From Azoarcus indigens (GTDB lineage: Bacteria; Pseudomonadota; Gammaproteobacteria; Burkholderiales; Rhodocyclaceae), in NCBI RefSeq assembly GCF_004361735.1, contig NZ_SNVV01000001.1:496001-560000 (forward strand): 64,000 bases of DNA. Direction: 5' to 3'. The notes beneath the pieces are model-generated. The model searched no databases and was not told the origin of the DNA. It saw only the letters and a list, made by a program, of their open reading frames with translations. A program made the translations under genes and the position numbers. Below, piece after piece: positions 16,040 to 23,918 of this stretch (the stretch's first letter is position 1; each line of letters begins with the position of its first letter).

Positions 16040-16511
16040 TGATCTCTCCTGTGCCGGCACAATGAAAAAGCCGGCGGCAGACAAATTAAGAAAGGCGTTT
16101 AAGGAAATCCGCGGATGGTCGCCTTATACCGAAGGCATCAATCGAGGGCATGATCATATTGAGTCGCGAAGTGAATCGGGAGATATATTGAATCAATGTT
16201 AGAGAATCGTTAGAAAAGCAAATCTGCAATTCCATCCCATTCAGGAAAAAACAATCGCGCATCGTGCTCGGGAATTGAAGCGCAAGAAATCCCCCTGCGC
16301 GGAATAATCATTCCGTGCAACATCCGCGATTCAAATCGCAATAACAAACCGTGAATTGACCGCAGGGCAATAAACCGGACGGCATGAGCCCTGCCGCGCG
16401 AAGTCAGCGCAGCACCGATGCGAACATCAAGTGTATCCGGGTGGTTTCATGACGCTTTCCTTGTCGTGAGCCCTGCGATCCCATCGGGGAGCACACGCAC
16501 GCGGAGAGGCC

Positions 16512-16553
16512 TCAGCTTCGCCAGAACGGCGGAATGACAGACTTGAAAGCCAT
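16512..16553 (-). CDS. Possible 13-residue leader peptide downstream of the c-di-GMP aptamer
   Basis: On the minus strand an ATG (complement of 16551-16553) opens a 13-codon frame, MAFKSVIPPFWRS, ending in TGA. An AAGGA Shine-Dalgarno lies 4 nt upstream and forms part of the 3' arm of a hairpin (16554-16579). It could be a translated leader whose initiation is gated by the RNA fold, or chance. No homology is recognised. Confidence 0.25.
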   Translation of the reverse strand: MAFKSVIPPFWRS

Positions 16554-16600
16554 CAAATCCTTGATAATCAATGGATTTGAAGTAAGCCAAGACGGTGGCT

Positions 16601-16702
16601 CAAGTCCGGCAACCCCGCTATCTTGACCCGCCCGCATGCCGCGGAAGGATGTTAGACCGGAAGCTTTGCGACCCCGCCTTTCGTGCGGGTGTGCCCAAGT
16701 TG
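16601..16702 (-). ncRNA. Cyclic-di-GMP class I riboswitch aptamer (GEMM-I) in the fliE leader
   Basis: Read on the minus strand, the 102-nt element has all hallmarks of the GEMM-I fold. There is a GAAA tetraloop closing a CCCGC/GCGGG helix, then GTCGCAAAGC, then CCGG-TCTAA (the tetraloop-receptor side). A second GC-rich helix follows, then TAGCGGGGTTGCCGG. The 5' CAACTTGGGCA pairs with the 3' TGCCGGACTTG to close P1. This binds the second messenger c-di-GMP and would control the fliEFGHIJ transcript. A sigma70-like promoter ends ~10 nt upstream. No poly-U terminator follows at once, so the on/off sense is not evident. Confidence 0.92.
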
Positions 16703-16711
16703 TATCTTCAA

Positions 16712-16739
16712 ATTACATGACGCTTACACATCCCGTCAA
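16712..16739 (-). promoter_or_regulatory. Sigma70-like promoter of the riboswitch-fliE transcript
   Basis: On the minus strand TTGACG and TGTAAT are separated by 16 bases. Transcription would start near 16704-16706, directly before the first paired base of the aptamer (16702), giving a ~665-nt leader to fliE. Confidence 0.6.
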
Positions 16740-17092
16740 GCAAAGAAGCAAGTTTTTTTGCATTTCCGACGCAGTGCACCATGACGCACCAATTTGAATC
16801 ACGCGAATCGTGAACAGCACCAGTCAGGTTCATAAAACTGTCAACTTCCGCACCCTGCTTTTTTAATCTTCCACTTCTCCTTCAATTTCATCCCATTTTT
16901 ACAGAACACGCATTATATTTAATTGTCCGTTATTGAAATTCGATCCAAATCCGAATTCGTGCGTATAGAATCGCGCCGAATTCCAACCGAACTCCAACCG
17001 AACTCCAAGTATCGCTCCGCCGCATTGCGTAGACATCACGCGAGACGCCCCGTCAACGGCAGGTCCAAAACGGCAGGTCATTACCGACGAGC

Positions 17093-17950
17093 ATGAACAC
17101 CACGCCCCCCATCGCCACCCATCAACATCCAGTACTGGACCCGTGCAGCCTGGGCCGGCCGGTGCACCTGCTGGGCAAGTTCACCGCGCTGTTCCGGGAC
17201 GACCTCGCCGAGTTGCTGCGGACCCGGCTCAACCGCCGTTACCGGGCGAGTTTCCAGGTCGGCAAGGTCCAACTGGCGCAGACGCCTGCCCTGCCTACGC
17301 AGCGGTGGCGGGTGTTCGACCATGGCGCCGGCCGCGTCGCCTTCTCGATGGACCGCCGGCTGCTGCTCAGCATCCTGGCCTACCGCTACGGCGCCGCCAG
17401 CGTGCCGGAGGCCGAGGGTGAAGCGCAGCCGGAGACGGCGACCGAGGAGCGGCTGTGCGGCATGCTGGGCAAGCAGTTCGTGGCCACCCTGGCGCAGCGG
17501 GTGGCCCTGTTGCCGGGCGCGGACAACAGCTGGAGCACGGAAGGCGGCGAGCCGGCGGAGATCTCGCTGACGCCGCCGGTGGAGCGCACCTGGCTGCTGC
17601 GCGCCGAACTGGTCGAACCTGGCCACGGCATCTCCGGCGAACTGCTGTTCGCGCTGGATGAGACCTGGATGAGCCGCATCCTGCGCGGCGTTGCGCCGGC
17701 CGCCGAGCGTACCCGGCCGGGCAAGCTTCCGCGCCAGCCGCTGGCCGCCCGCCTGCCGCTGGTGCTGATTGCCCGCCTGCTGGAAAAGGAGCTGCCGCTG
17801 GGCACGCTGCTGGATGCACGCGTGGGCGACGTGATTCCGATGCAGCTGGGCCCCACCGAAGTCCTCATCGGCAACGCCCTGCTGTTCCGCGCCGCGGTGG
17901 CGGAACACAAGGGCAAGCTCTGCCTGACCTCTTTCGAAGATGTGGAGTAA
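17093..17950 (+). CDS. fliM: Flagellar motor switch protein FliM, lacking the CheY-binding N-terminus
   Basis: FliM is the middle C-ring protein. The 285-residue product matches the FliM middle and C-terminal SpoA region (FTALFRDDLAELLRTRLNRRY; then LARLPLVLIARLLEKELPLGTLL and GDVIPMQLGPTEVLIGNALLFRAAVAEHKGKLCL). It is shorter than canonical FliM (~330). The N-terminal LSQxEIDALL motif, which binds phosphorylated CheY, is absent; the protein begins MNTTPPIATHQHP. It opens the fliMNPQR-flhBA series; its stop overlaps the Shine-Dalgarno of fliN. Assignment as FliM rather than a fused FliM/FliN is based on length and the downstream separate fliN. Confidence 0.85.
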   Translation: MNTTPPIATHQHPVLDPCSLGRPVHLLGKFTALFRDDLAELLRTRLNRRYRASFQVGKVQLAQTPALPTQRWRVFDHGAGRVAFSMDRRLLLSILAYRYGAASVPEAEGEAQPETATEERLCGMLGKQFVATLAQRVALLPGADNSWSTEGGEPAEISLTPPVERTWLLRAELVEPGHGISGELLFALDETWMSRILRGVAPAAERTRPGKLPRQPLAARLPLVLIARLLEKELPLGTLLDARVGDVIPMQLGPTEVLIGNALLFRAAVAEHKGKLCLTSFEDVE

Positions 17951-17954
17951 TCAC

Positions 17955-18326
17955 ATGGAACTCACCGACAACGTCGAGATGGACAAGCTGCTGGAAGATT
18001 TCGGCGAGGACGCCGAGAGCGGGGCCGAAGCGGAGAACCGCCCGGCGCCCGCGCCGGCCCGCCCGCGGCGCGACATGGCGCAGATGATGCGCAAGATCCC
18101 GGTGACGGTGACGCTTGAAGTCGGCGCCGCCCGCGTGTCGCTGCAGGACCTGATGGAGCTGGGCCAGGACAGCGTGCTGGAGCTGGACACCATCGCCGGC
18201 GAGCCGCTGGTGATCAAGGTGAACGGCACGCCGATAGGCCGCGCCGAAGTGGTGGTTGCGGGCGAGAACTACGGCCTCAAGGTGGTGGAACTCACCGATC
18301 TCGACCTGGGCACGCTGGCCCCATGA
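17955..18326 (+). CDS. fliN: Flagellar motor switch protein FliN
   Basis: FliN forms the base of the C ring and docks the FliH-FliI export complex. The start at 17955 follows a GGAG at the end of fliM. The 123-residue protein has an acidic N-terminal segment and then the SpoA domain: MMRKIPVTVTLEVGAARVSLQDLMELGQDSVLEL split as IPVTVTLEVG and LGQDSVLELD, and GEPLVIKVNGTPIGRAEVVV. The final codons overlap the fliP start (ATGA). Confidence 0.95.
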   Translation: MELTDNVEMDKLLEDFGEDAESGAEAENRPAPAPARPRRDMAQMMRKIPVTVTLEVGAARVSLQDLMELGQDSVLELDTIAGEPLVIKVNGTPIGRAEVVVAGENYGLKVVELTDLDLGTLAP

Positions 18327-19171
18327 CGCGGCTCCCGCCCGCCGGCGCTGCGCCGCGGCTGGCCATTCCGCAAGCGCTGGCGCCGGAACCGCCGGCGGCC
18401 TCATCCGCCGCGCCTGCTTCCCGCCTGCCGGCACTGTTCGCCTGCGCGGCAACACTGGCGCTCGCGCTGCTGCCGCAATTCGCGGCGGCGGCCTCGGTGC
18501 CCATCATCGGCACCACGACCCAGGGCAACACCACCGATTTCACGGTGAAGACCCAGGTCCTCATCCTGATGACGCTGCTCGGGCTACTGCCCGTGCTGGC
18601 GCTGATGATGACCAGCTTCGCCCGCTTCGTCATCGTGCTGTCGCTGCTGCGCCAGGCGCTGGGCCTGCAGCAGGGCCTGCCCAACCGCATCATCACCGGC
18701 GTCGCCCTCATCCTCACCCTGCTGGTGATGCGGCCCATCGGCGAACACGTCTGGCTGAACGCCTTCGTGCCCTACGACGAAGACCGCATCGGCCTGCAGG
18801 AAGCGCTGAAGATCGCCGAGGCGCCGCTGTCCCGCTTCATGCTGGCGCAGACGAGCAAGAGCGCGCTGGCGCAGATCTCCCACCTGGCGGGCGAAGGCGA
18901 GGTGGCCGATCCGGCGGCCCACGCCTTCACCGTCAAGCTCGCCGCCTTCGTGCTGAGCGAGCTGAAAACCGCCTTCCAGATCGGCTGCATGCTGTTCATC
19001 CCCTTCCTCGTCATCGACCTGGTGGTGTCATCCGTGCTGATGGCGATGGGCATGATGATGCTGTCGCCTCTCGTCATCTCGCTGCCGCTCAAGCTGCTGC
19101 TGTTCGTGCTGGTGGATGGCTGGACGCTGACGGTGAACACGCTGGTGACCAGCGTGAGGATGGTGTCCTGA
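18323..19171 (+). CDS. fliP: Flagellar export gate protein FliP
   Basis: FliP is a core membrane protein of the type III export gate. The 282-residue product has a long Pro/Ala-rich leader before a cleavable signal sequence (PALFACAATLALALLPQFAAAA). Family blocks follow: VLILMTLLGLLPVLALMMTSFARFVIVLSLLRQALG (cited as LGLLPVLALMMTSF and RFVIVLSLLRQALG), PNRIITGVALILTLLVM, ELKTAFQIGCMLFIPFLVIDLVV and SLPLKLLLFVLVDGW. The leader is ~35 residues longer than usual, but the ATGA overlap with fliN supports this start. Confidence 0.95.
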   Translation: MTRLPPAGAAPRLAIPQALAPEPPAASSAAPASRLPALFACAATLALALLPQFAAAASVPIIGTTTQGNTTDFTVKTQVLILMTLLGLLPVLALMMTSFARFVIVLSLLRQALGLQQGLPNRIITGVALILTLLVMRPIGEHVWLNAFVPYDEDRIGLQEALKIAEAPLSRFMLAQTSKSALAQISHLAGEGEVADPAAHAFTVKLAAFVLSELKTAFQIGCMLFIPFLVIDLVVSSVLMAMGMMMLSPLVISLPLKLLLFVLVDGWTLTVNTLVTSVRMVS

Positions 19172-19190
19172 TGCGCGCCCGAGGCCGGAC

Positions 19191-19463
19191 ATGCTGACGC
19201 CAGACATCGCCACCGACCTCGTCGGTGAGAGCCTGCGGCTGGTCATGCTGATGGTGCTGCTGCTGATCGGCCCCGGCCTCATCGTCGGCCTGCTGGTGGC
19301 GCTGTTCCAAGCCGCCACCCAGATCAACGAGCAGACGATGAGCTTCCTGCCGCGCCTGCTGGTCACCCTGCTCGCCATCATGCTGATGGGGCACTGGCTC
19401 ACCGGCGCGCTGATGGACTTCTGCGTGTCGGTGTTCCAACGCGCGGCGCTGCTGGTCGGCTAG
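19191..19463 (+). CDS. fliQ: Flagellar export gate protein FliQ
   Basis: A 90-residue two-helix membrane component of the export gate. Conserved features are LLIGPGLIVGLLVALFQAATQINEQTM and FLPRLLVTLLAIMLMGHWLTG, split here to the GLIVGLLVALFQAATQINE core and the second helix. It lies between fliP and fliR (14 bp before fliR), the universal order for these genes. Length is normal. Confidence 0.95.
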   Translation: MLTPDIATDLVGESLRLVMLMVLLLIGPGLIVGLLVALFQAATQINEQTMSFLPRLLVTLLAIMLMGHWLTGALMDFCVSVFQRAALLVG

Positions 19464-19477
19464 GCCCCGGAGCGGCG

Positions 19478-20257
19478 ATGGAACTGGTGATGGGGCAGAT
19501 GGTGCAGGCGCTGGGCGCGCTGTGGTGGCCCTTCTGCCGCACGCTGGCCCTGCTCAGCGCGGCGCCGATGATAGGCGAGAACATGGTGCCCATCAGCGTG
19601 CGCGTGCTGCTGTCGCTGGTGCTGGCGGTGGTGTTGCTGCCGGCGGTGCAGGCGCCGGTGGGGCTGGAGGCCATCTCGCTGGCGGCGGTGGTGGCCACCG
19701 CCGAACAGGCGCTGATCGGCTTCGCGCTCGGCCTCGCCTTCCACCTCACCGTCGCCATCGTCATGGTGCTGGGCTACCTCATCGCCTCGCAAATGGGCCT
19801 GGCGATGGCGCTGATGAACGACCCGATGAACGGCACCTCGTCCGACGTCGTCTCCACCCTGCTCTACATCCTGGTGGCGCTGGTGTTCTTCTCCATCGAC
19901 GGCCACCTGGTGCTCACCGGCGTGCTCGGCGCCAGCTTCCAGGCCTGGCCGGTGGGCGGCGGGCTGGCGGCCTTCGTCGGCCAGCCGCTGGAGACGCTGG
20001 CGCACGCGGTGGCCTGGGTGTTCTCCGCCGCGCTGCTGCTGGCGGTGCCCATCGTGTTCTCCGCCTTCGTGGTGCAGCTGGGCTTCGGCTTCCTCAACCG
20101 GGTGGCGCCGGCCTTCAACCTGTTCTCCCTCGGCTTCTCCATGGTGGTGGTGTTCGGCGTGTTCATGCTGGCCTACCTGGTGCGCTTCATTCCGGCGCAC
20201 TACATCCGCATGACAGAGCGAGTGCTGGAAATGCTCACCTACAGCATGGGGCGCTGA
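19478..20257 (+). CDS. fliR: Flagellar export gate protein FliR
   Basis: FliR joins FliP and FliQ in the export pore. The 259-residue protein is highly hydrophobic with about six membrane segments. It shows the FliR-typical WPFCRTLALLSAAPMIGE near the N-terminus, ALIGFALGLAFHLTVAIVMV, and MNDPMNGTSSDVVSTLLYIL (residues ~108-127). It ends 3 bp before flhB. A plus-strand read-through in another frame is only a shadow. Confidence 0.94.
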   Translation: MELVMGQMVQALGALWWPFCRTLALLSAAPMIGENMVPISVRVLLSLVLAVVLLPAVQAPVGLEAISLAAVVATAEQALIGFALGLAFHLTVAIVMVLGYLIASQMGLAMALMNDPMNGTSSDVVSTLLYILVALVFFSIDGHLVLTGVLGASFQAWPVGGGLAAFVGQPLETLAHAVAWVFSAALLLAVPIVFSAFVVQLGFGFLNRVAPAFNLFSLGFSMVVVFGVFMLAYLVRFIPAHYIRMTERVLEMLTYSMGR

Positions 20258-20260
20258 GCG

Positions 20261-21388
20261 ATGGCCGAGCAATCCACCGGCGAGAAGACGGAAAAAGCCA
20301 CGCCGCAGAAGCTGCGCAAGACGCGCGAGCAAGGCCAGGTGGCACGCTCGCGCGACTGGGCCACCGCCGTCGGCCTGCTCATCAGCCTGCAGCTGGTGAT
20401 GCTGCTGGCACCCGGCTGGCTGGAGGATTTCCGCATGCTGCTGCGCCAGGGCTTCGCCGACCTCTCCGGCGATGGCAGCGCCATCGACAACGTCTGGTCC
20501 AACGCCTTCAGCGCGGCGCTGCTCCTGCTGCTGAAGATGGTGGTGCCGCTGACGCTGATTCCGCTGCTGGTGTCGCTGGCCTCGGTATTCCCCGGCGGCT
20601 GGGTGCTCAGCGCCAAGAACTTGCAGCCCAAGCTGGAGCGCCTGAATCCGCTGGGCTATGCGAAGCGGCTGTTCAAGCCCAAGCATGTGGTGGAGGTGAT
20701 CACCACCGCGCTGAAGGCGGCCACCATCGCCGCGGTGCTCTACCACGTCACCCGCAGCAGCATGGCGGCCTTCCTGCACCTGCAGTCGCAGTCGCTGGAC
20801 CAGGCGCTGATCCACGGCATGGGGCTGATGAGCAACGGCATCCTGGCGATGTGCGCCGTCTTCGTCGTCTTCGCCCTCATCGATCTGCCGGTGCAGCGCC
20901 TGGTGTTCCTGCGCGAGCAGCGCATGAGCAAGCGCGACCTCAAGGAAGAACACAAGACCAGCGAGGGCCGGCCGGAAGTGCGCCAGCGCGTGCGCCAGCT
21001 GCAGATGCAGATGGCCCGCCGCAGCGTGCGCAAAGCCGTGCCGACCGCCGACGTGGTCATCGTGAACCCGGAGCACTACGCCGTTGCCCTGAAATACGAC
21101 GAACGCCGCGCCGAAGCGCCCTTCGTCGTCGCCAAGGGGGTGGACGAGATGGCGCTCTACATCCGCACGGTGGCCGCCGAGCACGGGGTGGAAGTCGTTC
21201 CGCTGCCGCCGCTGGCGCGCGCCATCTACAACACCAGCCAGGTCCATCAGCAGATTCCGGCGCCGCTCTACAAGGCGGTGGCGCAGGTGCTGACCTATGT
21301 GCTGCAGCTGAAGGCTTTCCGCGGCGGCCAGCGCGCCGGCGAGCCCTTGCTGCCCGGCGACCTGGCCGTTCCCACGCATCTGAGCTGA
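20261..21388 (+). CDS. flhB: Flagellar export switch protein FlhB with an NPEH cleavage motif
   Basis: FlhB controls substrate-specificity switching of the export gate. The 375-residue protein starts with the family motif STGEKTEKATPQKLRKTREQGQVARSRD, quoted as EKTEKATPQKLRKTREQGQV. It has four membrane segments and then the cytosolic autocleavage domain. The scissile tetrapeptide, NPTH in most FlhB, is NPEH at residues 269-272, exactly aligned with the Salmonella numbering. The rest of the site (VVIVNP, HYAVALKYD) is intact, so cleavage between N269 and P270 remains plausible. Confidence 0.95.
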   Translation: MAEQSTGEKTEKATPQKLRKTREQGQVARSRDWATAVGLLISLQLVMLLAPGWLEDFRMLLRQGFADLSGDGSAIDNVWSNAFSAALLLLLKMVVPLTLIPLLVSLASVFPGGWVLSAKNLQPKLERLNPLGYAKRLFKPKHVVEVITTALKAATIAAVLYHVTRSSMAAFLHLQSQSLDQALIHGMGLMSNGILAMCAVFVVFALIDLPVQRLVFLREQRMSKRDLKEEHKTSEGRPEVRQRVRQLQMQMARRSVRKAVPTADVVIVNPEHYAVALKYDERRAEAPFVVAKGVDEMALYIRTVAAEHGVEVVPLPPLARAIYNTSQVHQQIPAPLYKAVAQVLTYVLQLKAFRGGQRAGEPLLPGDLAVPTHLS

Positions 21389-21401
21389 AGACGTTCACGC
21401 C

Positions 21402-23489
21402 ATGAGCTACCTCACCCGCCTCCTCGCCGACCTGCGCCGCTACCGCATCGTCGCGCCGCTGTTCCTGCTCGCCCTGCTGGCGATGCTCATCCTGCCGCTG
21501 CCGCCGGTGGTGCTGGACGTGTTGTTCACCTTCAACATCGTGATGGCGCTGATCATCGTGCTGGTGAGCGTGACCGCCAAGCGGCCGCTGGACTTCTCGG
21601 TGTTCCCCACGGTGATCCTCGCCACCACGCTGCTGCGGCTGGCGCTGAACGTGGCTTCCACCCGGGTGGTGCTGCTGCACGGCCACGAAGGCACCCACGC
21701 CGCCGGCCAGGTCATCGAGGCCTTCGGCCATGTGGTGATAGGCGGCAACTTCGTCGTCGGCCTGGTGGTGTTCGTCATCCTGATGATCATCAACTTCGTC
21801 GTCGTCACCAAGGGGGCCGAGCGCATCTCCGAGGTGTCCGCCCGCTTCACCCTGGATGCGCTGCCGGGCAAGCAGATGGCGATCGACGCCGACCTCAACG
21901 CCGGCCTCATCAACCAGGAGAAGGCGCAGGCGCGGCGGCGCGAGGTGGCGGCCGAGGCGGACTTCTACGGCGCCATGGACGGCGCCTCCAAGTTCGTGCG
22001 CGGCGACGCCATCGCCGGCATCCTCATCCTGCTCATCAACATGGTCGGCGGCATCGCCATCGGCGCGCTGATGTACGACCTGTCGCTGGGCGACTCCTTC
22101 CGGCTGTACTCGCTGCTCACCATCGGCGACGGCCTGGTGGCGCAGATCCCGGCGCTGCTGCTGTCGGCCGCGGCGGCCATCATCGTCACCCGCGTCAGCG
22201 ACGCCGGCGACTTCGAACAGCAACTGGGCACCCAGCTGCTGGCCTCGCCCCAGGTGCTGTACGCCGCCGCCGCGCTGATGCTGGCGCTGGGCGTCATCCC
22301 CGGCATGCCCTGGGCGACCTTCCTCACCTTCGCCGCGGTGCTCGCCTTCGTCGCCTGGCGAGTGAGCAAGCTAGGGCCACGGCCCGCGCCGGCAGACATG
22401 GAGGCGGTGGAAACCGCGCTGGTGGCGGAACGCCCGCCGGAGCTGGACTGGCGCGCCCTGCCCTTCGTCGAACCGCTGGCGGTGGCGGTGGGCTACAAGC
22501 TGGTCGGCCTGATCGACCAGGCACATGACGCGCCGCTGTCGCGCCGGGTGAAGGGCGTGCGCCAGACCCTGAGCGAGACCCTGGGCATCCTGCTGCCGCC
22601 GGTGGCGATACGCGACGACCTCGCCCTCAAGCCCAGCCAGTACGCCATCCAGCTCTCCGGCACCACGGTCGCCCAGGGCGAGATCCTGGCCGACCGCCTG
22701 ATGGCGATTCCCTCGCCACAGGTTTACGGCGAGGTGGATGGCATTCCCGGCATGGACCCGGCCTACGGCATGGCGGTGGTGTGGATCGCCGCGCAGGACA
22801 AGGCCCATGCGCTGGGCATGGGCTACCAGGTGGTGGACGGCGCCAGCGTGATCGCCACCCACCTCTCCAAGGTGATGCGCGACAACCTGCCGGAGCTGCT
22901 GCGGCATGAGGACGTGCCGGCGCTGATGGAGCGGCTGGCGGCGCTGGCGCCCAAGCTCTCCGGCGCGCTGGAGAAGGCGCTCAGCCACAGCCAGCTGCTC
23001 AAGGTGTTCCGCACCCTGCTGGCGGAGAACGTGTCGCTGAAGGACATCGTGCCCATCGCCACCACGCTGCTGGAGAACGCCGAGGCGACCAAGGAGCCCA
23101 TCCTGCTCGCCGCCGAGGTGCGCTGCACCCTGCGCCGCCAGATCGTCGCCGGCATCGTCGGCAACAGCGGCGAGATGAAGGCCTTCAACCTCGGCGGCGA
23201 GTTGGAGAACATGCTGCTGGGTTCGCTGAACCAGGCCCGCCAGGCCGGCAAGGTGGCGCTGGACAACTTCCCGATAGACCCCAACCTGCTCGCCCAGCTG
23301 CAGAGCAACATGCCGCTGGCGCGGGAACAGATGAAGCAGCAGGGCACCCCGCCGCTGCTGCTGGTGATGCCGCAGGTTCGCCCGCTGCTGGCGCGCTACG
23401 CGCGGCTGTTCGCGCCGGGGCTGCATGTGCTGTCCTACAACGAGATTCCCGAGCAGCGGGAGGTGAGCATCGTGGGCTCGCTGGGGTGA
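21402..23489 (+). CDS. flhA: Flagellar export gate protein FlhA
   Basis: FlhA is the export-gate component that uses the proton motive force and docks chaperone-substrate complexes. The 695-residue protein has ~8 N-terminal membrane helices, the FHIPEP-family cytoplasmic loop (VTKGAERISEVSARFTLDALPGKQMAIDADLNAG, cited as RFTLDALPGKQMAIDADLNAG) and a large C-terminal cytosolic domain. It closes the fliMNPQR-flhBA run; no downstream gene is close. Confidence 0.97.
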   Translation: MSYLTRLLADLRRYRIVAPLFLLALLAMLILPLPPVVLDVLFTFNIVMALIIVLVSVTAKRPLDFSVFPTVILATTLLRLALNVASTRVVLLHGHEGTHAAGQVIEAFGHVVIGGNFVVGLVVFVILMIINFVVVTKGAERISEVSARFTLDALPGKQMAIDADLNAGLINQEKAQARRREVAAEADFYGAMDGASKFVRGDAIAGILILLINMVGGIAIGALMYDLSLGDSFRLYSLLTIGDGLVAQIPALLLSAAAAIIVTRVSDAGDFEQQLGTQLLASPQVLYAAAALMLALGVIPGMPWATFLTFAAVLAFVAWRVSKLGPRPAPADMEAVETALVAERPPELDWRALPFVEPLAVAVGYKLVGLIDQAHDAPLSRRVKGVRQTLSETLGILLPPVAIRDDLALKPSQYAIQLSGTTVAQGEILADRLMAIPSPQVYGEVDGIPGMDPAYGMAVVWIAAQDKAHALGMGYQVVDGASVIATHLSKVMRDNLPELLRHEDVPALMERLAALAPKLSGALEKALSHSQLLKVFRTLLAENVSLKDIVPIATTLLENAEATKEPILLAAEVRCTLRRQIVAGIVGNSGEMKAFNLGGELENMLLGSLNQARQAGKVALDNFPIDPNLLAQLQSNMPLAREQMKQQGTPPLLLVMPQVRPLLARYARLFAPGLHVLSYNEIPEQREVSIVGSLG

Positions 23490-23918
23490 GTTCGAGGTAC
23501 GGCGCTGGCTTGAGGGGGATCAGCAAGAACCGCTGCGCCGGGGATGAGGGCCTTTCCCCCTCTCCCCCGGCCCCTCTGCCGCGAGGGGAGAGAAAACCGC
23601 TGCCTCTGCGGGAGAGAACCGCTGCATTTGCATCCCCGCGACGTTTCTTCGACGAGCTGCATCTGTTTGCAGGACTGGGGACTGGAGTGGCCCCCCGGGC
23701 TTGAGGCTCTCGCGGCGGGAGGCAAGCAGCCAAGCCGGTTCGCAGCGCCAGTGCCACATGCCACCGGCGCCGGTGCGCCCCGTGCCACGCGCGGAAAGGC
23801 CGGGAGAGGGGGCGCCCCGCAGGGGCGGCTGCGTGCAGCGATCCCGGCTCTTCCTCTCCTCCCCTGCCAGGCAGCAAGGAAAAGGAAGGAAAAACAAGGA
23901 CCTTCCCCCTCCATCCGC
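23490..23918. repeat. Non-coding spacer with a C/G-run inverted repeat (flhA / FliK-like gene)
   Basis: This 429-bp spacer between convergent genes contains CCCCCTCTCCCCCGGCCCC facing GCGAGGGGAGAGA (about 23558-23592), the look of a common dispersed proteobacterial intergenic palindrome. A further GGGAGAGGGGGCGCCCC run lies near 23810. All open frames across it are low-complexity and overlap on several strands, so no gene is called. The element may serve as terminator for flhA. Confidence 0.5.

Larger units (their letters stand above)
16040..17092. other. Divergent fliE/fliM regulatory spacer (~1.05 kb, relatively AT-rich)
   Basis: No gene longer than a mini-ORF is credible here. From the fliE side, the minus strand holds a ~560-nt leader, a c-di-GMP-I aptamer (16601-16702) and a sigma70-like promoter (16712-16739). 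A further TATAAT-like box on the minus strand lies near 16915. On the plus strand a GTCGCCTT box at 16118-16125 resembles the flagellar promoter motif but points toward fliM. An 11-bp tandem pair (CCAACCGAACT) lies at 16983-17004 before fliM. No convincing fliM promoter could be picked by eye. Confidence 0.8.

Noticed and set aside
16760-16830. Sigma54-like promoter on the minus strand before the riboswitch
   Set aside because: The GG...GC spacing is 11 rather than 10 bases and the -12 element lacks TTGC; a sigma70-like promoter fits better.
16899-17081. 60-codon minus-strand ORF before fliM
   Set aside because: It has no ribosome site or conserved features and covers promoter-like AT-rich DNA.
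23540-23900. Possible CRISPR or tandem array from repeated GC/CT runs
   Set aside because: There are no regularly spaced identical repeats or spacers, only palindromic C/G runs.
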